Below, piece after piece: positions 59,506-64,000 of a stretch of DNA of 64,000 bases. Within the stretch, counting starts at the first letter, position 1; each line of letters starts with the position of its first letter. The stretch comes from CAKSHC01 sp045595395 (lineage in GTDB: Bacteria; Bacillota; Clostridia; Oscillospirales; UMGS1783): NCBI GenBank assembly GCA_045595395.1, contig JAZOAH010000016.1, forward strand, positions 124,001-188,000, read 5' to 3'. The position numbers were made by a program, and so were the translations under genes. The notes beneath the pieces are model-generated. The model saw only the letters and a list, made by a program, of their open reading frames with translations, searched no databases and had not been told where the DNA came from.

Positions 59506-61725
59506 ATGAAAACCGTACGGTTAAAGATCGGCGGCATGCATTGCGCCGCCTGTTCGGCAGCACTGCAGCGCGCCTTAAATAAAAAAGAGGGCATTGAGAA
59601 GGCCACCGTCAATATTGCGACCGAGATCGCCGTAGTTGACTATGATGAAAAGCAAGTCAACATGGGGTTGATCGAAACAACGGTCAAGAAATGCGGCTTT
59701 TACATTGCCCGCAACGAGAGCGATATCGCACGTGAGCGCAAGATGCTACGGCTGCGGCTGATCGTCAGCGCCTGCATCACCCTGCCTTTGTTCTATATTG
59801 CCATGGGACCGATGCTCATCCCCGATGCGCCGTTGCCCGGCTTTTTGAAGCATGACCTGATCATGGCCATCACCCAGGCAGTACTGGCGCTGGCCTCCAT
59901 GATCGTCGGCGCCCATTTTTATCGCAACGGCACCCGAGCCCTGCTGCGGGGTGCGCCCAATATGGACAGCCTGATCACCGTCAGCACGGTGGCCGCCTTT
60001 TTGTATAGCCTGTATTCGACCGTGACCATTGCCATGGGGGATGCGCACGGTGCGCACCGTCTTTATTTTGAGAGCTGCGGCATGATCATCACCCTGATCC
60101 TGCTGGGCAAGAATCTCGAGGCCTCGGCCAAGGATAAGACGGCTGACGCCATTCGGCGGCTGACCGATCTATCGCCCAAGACCGCCACCTTGATCGAAGG
60201 TGACACCGAACGAGTGATCCCGGTCGAGGAGCTGCGGGTAGGCGATATCGTGCTGGTCCGTCCGGGCGAGCAGATCCCGGTCGACGGTGTGGTTATTTCG
60301 GGGGAGACCTCGGTCGATGAATCGATGCTGACGGGAGAAAGCATCCCCGTTGATAAGGCGGTGGGCGATACCCTGTCGGGCGCCACCATCAACAAAAACG
60401 GCACGGTGCGTATGCGGGCCGAGAAGGTAGGGCGAGATACGGCGCTGGCCCAGATCATTACTCTCATCGAGAACGCCCAAAATACCAAAGCGCCCATTGC
60501 CCGCCTGGCCGACAAGATATCGGGCATTTTCGTGCCGACGGTGCTGGTCATCGGCCTTTTGGCGGCCATCGCCTGGGGCCTTGGCGGCAAGGACATCTCC
60601 TTCTGCATCAATGTATTCGTATCGGTGTTGGTCATTGCCTGCCCCTGTGCGCTGGGGCTTGCCACACCGACCTCCATCATGGTCGGAACAGGCAAGGCGG
60701 CACGCAACGGCATCCTTTTCAAGAATGCCCAAGCCATAGAGCGCATCCATGATGTGAAACATATCGTTTTTGACAAGACAGGCACGCTGACCGAGGGCAA
60801 ACCCCGTGTCATTGCCGTGCATGCTTTAGGAAACGAGCAAGAAGCGGTGGCGCTGGCGGCGGCGGCCGAATCCTTATCCGAGCATCCGCTGGCACGTGCT
60901 GTGGTCGAATATGCGCACGGCTTGGCATGGCCCGACGTGCAAGGCTTTGAAGCTGTGACCGGTAGCGGCATCAAGGCCAACGCTGACGGTAAGAGCCTGC
61001 TCATCGGCAAGGCCGAGTATCTGATCGACAACGACATTGACATTTCGGCTCTGTCTGACAACGCTACCGCCTGCGAGGCCGAGGGTAGCACCGTCATTTA
61101 TCTGGCGGTGGACGGCCAGGCCTGCGCTCTTTTTGCCATTGCCGACACCCTGCGACCCGACAGCGCTCCTGCGTTAGCCTTGTTGCAGGATAAGGGCATT
61201 GACTGCTACATGCTCACCGGTGACAGCGAGCCGACCGCTCGTGCTTTGGCCAAGCAGGCGGGTCTCAAGCCTGACCATGTGATTGCCCGTGCCCTGCCGG
61301 CTGACAAGGCCGCCACGGTAGAAAAACTGCGGCAGCTGGGCGTTACCCTAATGGTGGGTGACGGCATCAACGATGCACCCGCTCTGACGGCGGCTGATGT
61401 CGGCATTGCCATTGGCGGCGGCACCGATGTGGCGGTGGAATCGGCCGATGTGGTGTTGGTCAAAAACAGTTTGTATGATGTAGTGCGTGCCGTCAATATC
61501 GGCAAAGCCACCATCCGCAATGTCCGTCAAAACCTCTTCTGGGCGTTCATTTATAACACCATCGGCATTCCCATTGCCGCTGGTGCTCTCTATCTCTTCG
61601 GCGGCCCGCTGCTCTCCCCCATGATCGCGGCGGCGGCCATGAGCCTGTCCTCGGTGTCGGTGGTCACCAACGCCCTGCGGCTCAATATCGTCAATACCGA
61701 AAAAAGGATCAAGCCTAACGCTTGA
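59506..61725 (+). CDS. copA: Copper-translocating P-type ATPase
   Basis: 739 residues. One N-terminal HMA domain with GMHCAAC (about 10-16). Eight membrane segments are expected. TGES (phosphatase loop), the intramembrane CPC in VIACPCALGLATPTS, phosphorylation site DKTGTLTEG, SEHPLA and GDGINDAPAL are present. The CPC and the C-terminal NxxxxP/MxxSS (AMSLSSVSVVTNALRL) indicate Cu(I) export. No copZ or csoR lies beside it. The last codons run into the terminator, so the stop is in the stem. Confidence 0.95.
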   Translation: MKTVRLKIGGMHCAACSAALQRALNKKEGIEKATVNIATEIAVVDYDEKQVNMGLIETTVKKCGFYIARNESDIARERKMLRLRLIVSACITLPLFYIAMGPMLIPDAPLPGFLKHDLIMAITQAVLALASMIVGAHFYRNGTRALLRGAPNMDSLITVSTVAAFLYSLYSTVTIAMGDAHGAHRLYFESCGMIITLILLGKNLEASAKDKTADAIRRLTDLSPKTATLIEGDTERVIPVEELRVGDIVLVRPGEQIPVDGVVISGETSVDESMLTGESIPVDKAVGDTLSGATINKNGTVRMRAEKVGRDTALAQIITLIENAQNTKAPIARLADKISGIFVPTVLVIGLLAAIAWGLGGKDISFCINVFVSVLVIACPCALGLATPTSIMVGTGKAARNGILFKNAQAIERIHDVKHIVFDKTGTLTEGKPRVIAVHALGNEQEAVALAAAAESLSEHPLARAVVEYAHGLAWPDVQGFEAVTGSGIKANADGKSLLIGKAEYLIDNDIDISALSDNATACEAEGSTVIYLAVDGQACALFAIADTLRPDSAPALALLQDKGIDCYMLTGDSEPTARALAKQAGLKPDHVIARALPADKAATVEKLRQLGVTLMVGDGINDAPALTAADVGIAIGGGTDVAVESADVVLVKNSLYDVVRAVNIGKATIRNVRQNLFWAFIYNTIGIPIAAGALYLFGGPLLSPMIAAAAMSLSSVSVVTNALRLNIVNTEKRIKPNA

Positions 61726-61734
61726 TCCTTTTTT
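61700..61734. terminator. Bidirectional intrinsic terminator after copA
   Basis: 15-bp stem (61700-61714 with 61720-61734), 5-base loop. It includes the copA stop codon and touches the stop of the small minus-strand gene. Confidence 0.92.
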
Positions 61735-61909
61735 ATGGCCAATAATAGGTTTGGCCAAAGACGGTCACGCCCGTTTGGTCAATGGCAAACAGCGTCTGAC
61801 CCGAAAAATAGGGGGCAGCAGCGGCCGACCGCTGTTCGACCACAAACAACATCGAAACAAAGGAAAAAAGGGTGAGAACGCACAAAAAACCAACCAGAAA
61901 CAGTTGCAC
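61733..61909 (-). CDS. Small single-pass membrane protein after spoIIP
   Basis: 58 residues from a GTG at 61909, which follows the spoIIP stop by 2 bases. One membrane segment (about 2-22, LFLVGFLCVLTLFSFVSMLFV) is followed by a short outer part ending in GVTVFGQTYYWP. No ribosome site of note is seen, so it would be translated by coupling. The family is not recognised. Read as a gene because of its position, topology and terminator, but it could be chance. Confidence 0.5.
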   Translation of the reverse strand: MQLFLVGFLCVLTLFSFVSMLFVVEQRSAAAAPYFSGQTLFAIDQTGVTVFGQTYYWP

Positions 61910-61911
61910 TC

Positions 61912-63006
61912 TTATCCGAGGACCTGACACAGGGCCAGGCCGATATAGTAGGCGCTTCGTTTGGCTTCGGTCAAGGTGTTGCCGGTGGTGCCGACCTCGA
62001 TGAGCAGTGCGCCTTTGGAGCGGTTTTGATTGTAGGTTGAGGTACGCACCAACATGGCGCGGCTGATACCGGGGCAAACCTTTTCCACCTCGCTTTGCAG
62101 GGTAAGACCGAACCGAATATTATCCCGCCAATGCGGATTGACCTTATCCGCATCGTTGCCGACTCCGGCGATCATCATGATCTGCGCCACATCCATGCCG
62201 TCCTTTTCGACGACGGGGCGGTATTTCCCGCCACCCGAGGTATATACGGCGTCACGATGCAGATCCAGCACGACACGAATGCTCGGATATTGCTCCAGGA
62301 TCGCTGCGACGGCCGCATCGGAGCGGGAATAGGCGCCGGTGTATGTAGTATCAAAAACGTCGGTGCAATGGATGACCTCGACCCCGCCGGCCCTAAGTGT
62401 CTGCGCCAACACATCGCCTACCGCCACCACACTTTTTCCGATATCATTGACATGTGTCACCTCGGGCGAGGCAAAGACCTCGCCGGTATTGTTATAGGAT
62501 TCACGGGAATGGGTATGAAAGATCAACACCTGCGGTCCATCCCTCTCCTGCCCCAGATCCAGCGGCTGCTGCATGAGCGTCTGCACATCATAGCTCATCG
62601 TGCTTTTGTTGCGAATATAGCCGCCGCCCCAGCCGTCATAGCCCGCCGATTCGTTGGGATGCAGATCGGTGCGCACCACCGAGTACAGTGGCTCACCCGA
62701 CTGCTCCGGGAACACCTCATCCTGCGCCAGCGTTTCCAGGATGTCATCGGCTTGCACCTGCTTTTCAAAAAAGGATTCCCAAAAGGTGCCGGTAAAGATG
62801 GGAGCGTGCCCTTTACTGCCAATGAAATTGGGCATCATCAGCGTCACAAAGGCATCGGCACGGATGCTGCTGCCGCTATCAAGCGTAGGCAGTCCGATGC
62901 CCAGCGCCAAACGGCCGCCCAGTTTTCCACTCATCCCGATAGCCGTTACCAAGATCGTGCATAGGCAAAGCAATGCTGCCGCCGCCTGTCCCCATCGTCT
63001 GTTCAT
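61912..63006 (-). CDS. spoIIP: Stage II sporulation protein P
   Basis: 364 residues from the ATG at 63006 (GAGGTGA 6 bases upstream); the ATG at 63012 is too close. One N-terminal membrane segment (about 6-26) is followed by an outer amidase/endopeptidase domain with LIFHTHSRESYN (zinc His), LDLHRDAV (second His) and LLIEVGTTGNT (Glu). SpoIIP degrades septal peptidoglycan with SpoIID during engulfment. It follows gpr and has a sigma-E-type promoter of its own across the gpr stop. Confidence 0.95.
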   Translation of the reverse strand: MNRRWGQAAAALLCLCTILVTAIGMSGKLGGRLALGIGLPTLDSGSSIRADAFVTLMMPNFIGSKGHAPIFTGTFWESFFEKQVQADDILETLAQDEVFPEQSGEPLYSVVRTDLHPNESAGYDGWGGGYIRNKSTMSYDVQTLMQQPLDLGQERDGPQVLIFHTHSRESYNNTGEVFASPEVTHVNDIGKSVVAVGDVLAQTLRAGGVEVIHCTDVFDTTYTGAYSRSDAAVAAILEQYPSIRVVLDLHRDAVYTSGGGKYRPVVEKDGMDVAQIMMIAGVGNDADKVNPHWRDNIRFGLTLQSEVEKVCPGISRAMLVRTSTYNQNRSKGALLIEVGTTGNTLTEAKRSAYYIGLALCQVLG

Positions 63007-63025
63007 AGTCATTCACCTCTGCCCT

Positions 63026-63055
63026 ATCCTATGAACGATGGGGGGAACCTATGAC
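63026..63055 (-). promoter_or_regulatory. Sigma-E-type promoter of spoIIP
   Basis: GTCATAGG (63048-63055), 14-base spacer, CATAGGAT (63026-63033), close to sigma-E consensus. The -35 box overlaps the gpr stop codon. In Bacillus spoIIP is likewise read from a sigma-E promoter behind gpr. Confidence 0.65.
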
Positions 63056-63888
63056 AGCAAACTATCCATATCCTCCACGCTCATGCCGTTGTGCGCATAG
63101 TGATTGATGGCATAGCCAAGCAAGCGTGCCGCACGGCCGATGAGAAGGTCGATGCTTTTGGGGGTTACGATCAGGTCATCCTCGCCTTGTCCGGCCAGTG
63201 CGGCGGCGGTGATGACCATGGGGATCCCGACGGCAATGACCGGCACGCCCATGGTTTGTTTGGAAAGCTCAAAGCGACGGTTACCGATGCCGCTGCCGGG
63301 GGTGATGCCGGTGTCGGACAACTGCACGGTGGAGCACAGACGATTACGATCCATGGCCGCCAGTGAATCAATGACGATCAACGCCGAGGGCTTAACTATT
63401 TGGCTGACCGCTCGGATGATATCGGCGCTCTCCACCCCGGTCTGACCCAATACGCCCGGCGCAATGGCCGCCACCTCGCCCAGCTTCATTTGTTTATACA
63501 TATCAGGTAGGCTGGTTTTGACATGGCGGGACACGATCACATGCGCTACTGTGCGTGGCCCCAGCGCATCGGGGGTGACCGAGCCATTGCCCAGGCCCGC
63601 CACCATTATGCGGGAACTATCGTCGACCAAATGCCTGATCTCCCCTGCCACGGCACGGATCATGGAGAGCAACGTTTGCCCATCGGCATGCTCAAGTCCC
63701 TGACATTCAAGCGTATGATAATGTCCGGGATGGCGGCCGATCTGCCGGGCCTGATTCTCATCCAGGGAAATTCTGCGAATTTTTACACCAAAAACTTCAG
63801 TTTGACTTGACATCGGCTCTTTTGTCGAGTATAATTCAGGATGTGCATCAATAAGCTCGCAAACAAGGTCGGTACGAAGGTCGGTCAT
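63049..63888 (-). CDS. gpr: Spore germination protease GPR
   Basis: 279 residues from the ATG at 63888 (GAGGTGA 5 bases upstream); a GTG at 63897 lies within that site. GPR pattern: RTDLVCELID start, MVAGLGNGSVTPDALGPRTVAHV, VLGQTGVESADIIRAV, VIDSLAA, LSDTGITPGSGIGNRRFELSKQTMGVPVIAVGIPMVI and LIGRAARLLGYAIN. It cleaves DNA-protecting small acid-soluble proteins at germination and is made as a zymogen in the forespore. The pro-region before RTDL is only 4 residues, shorter than in Bacillus. Confidence 0.95.
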   Translation of the reverse strand: MTDLRTDLVCELIDAHPELYSTKEPMSSQTEVFGVKIRRISLDENQARQIGRHPGHYHTLECQGLEHADGQTLLSMIRAVAGEIRHLVDDSSRIMVAGLGNGSVTPDALGPRTVAHVIVSRHVKTSLPDMYKQMKLGEVAAIAPGVLGQTGVESADIIRAVSQIVKPSALIVIDSLAAMDRNRLCSTVQLSDTGITPGSGIGNRRFELSKQTMGVPVIAVGIPMVITAAALAGQGEDDLIVTPKSIDLLIGRAARLLGYAINHYAHNGMSVEDMDSLLS

Positions 63889-63905
63889 GTTATTCACCTC
63901 TCAGA

Positions 63906-63935
63906 TAATATGTCCGATTGCGTAATTTTTTATTC
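63906..63935 (-). promoter_or_regulatory. Sigma-G/F-type promoter of gpr
   Basis: GAATA (63931-63935), 18-base spacer, CATATTA (63906-63912), matching the GHATR and CATNHTA pattern. The leader would be very short (about 12 bases). gpr is a known forespore gene. Confidence 0.6.
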
Positions 63936-63953
63936 CTCTTCGTCAAAAAACTC

Positions 63954-63983
63954 TTGACTTTGCGTGGTTATTATGATTATAAT
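63954..63983 (+). promoter_or_regulatory. Sigma-A promoter reading out of the window
   Basis: TTGACT (63954-63959), 18-base spacer, TATAAT (63978-63983). It serves a gene beyond base 64000; rpsT is often next to gpr in Clostridia, so it is a guess. Confidence 0.65.
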
Positions 63984-64000
63984 ATTTAGAATGAAAAAAT

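Noticed and set aside
61733..62077. 114-residue reading of the small gene after spoIIP
   Set aside because: The first half overlaps spoIIP out of frame; only the part from the GTG at 61909 is plausible.

Overview
The window comes from a spore-forming, anaerobic, Gram-positive bacterium, most likely a Clostridia member of the Oscillospiraceae/Ruminococcaceae type. The evidence is: sporulation genes (pro-sigma-K, spoIIID, yabP-yabQ-divIC, spoIIP, gpr and a small spore-surface-like peptide), a single-chain pyruvate:ferredoxin oxidoreductase, a glycyl radical enzyme with its activase, a T-box leader on pheST, MurT/GatD, type III pantothenate kinase, an ECF transporter S component, and many clear sigma-A promoters with GGAGG ribosome sites. 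No rRNA, CRISPR array, intact phage or transposase was seen. Species assignment is inference only.

Layout. 1-2.6 kb: pheST with T-box. 2.6-6.9 kb: two small unknown proteins, a DUF362 Fe-S protein, sigK, and a cation/proton antiporter paired with a PII-like protein. 6.9-13.6 kb: a housekeeping run read leftwards (yybS-like, rplI, dnaB, tilS, hpt, ftsH). 13.7-19.1 kb: secG, an RDD protein, an unknown membrane-anchored protein, murT-gatD, then coaX with an ECF S component. 19.1-22.6 kb: tRNA-Thr and tRNA-Trp, a GT2 glycosyltransferase, a small spore-type peptide and a PpiC foldase. 22.6-31 kb: a divergent type IIA topoisomerase pair, nifJ and a small alarmone synthetase. 31-35 kb: plsY, der, rpmF, yceD and a membrane protein.

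35-50.3 kb is the most accessory-looking part. It holds a translationally coupled operon of glycyl radical enzyme, activase and GH3 enzyme. Next come a secreted GH36-like enzyme of about 1,130 residues, spoIIID, an AraC regulator divergent from an L-fucose operon (fucI, fucA, FGGY kinase), luxS and a zinc alcohol dehydrogenase. The araC-fucI gap carries a perfect 14-bp inverted repeat. Together these suggest use of host or dietary glycans. 50.4-57.3 kb: divIC-yabQ-yabP, a GNAT-Nudix fusion, tRNA-Lys, pcrA, tRNA-Leu, yhcH, asnA, and tRNA-Pro whose last 15 bases are duplicated about 290 bp away across an AT-rich repeat stretch. 57.3-64 kb: a YebC protein, a GHL10 glycosidase, copA, then gpr and spoIIP with forespore-type and sigma-E-type promoters.

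Most notable points: (1) the glycyl radical enzyme/activase/GH3 operon, whose radical enzyme has a Cys-Ala-Glu active-site motif that I cannot place in a characterised class; (2) a GatD that has lost both its nucleophile Cys and its catalytic His beside an apparently intact MurT; (3) the fucose operator palindrome; (4) a PII-like/antiporter pair; (5) an integration-scar-like duplication at tRNA-Pro. All statements come from reading the sequence; no database search or structure prediction was run.
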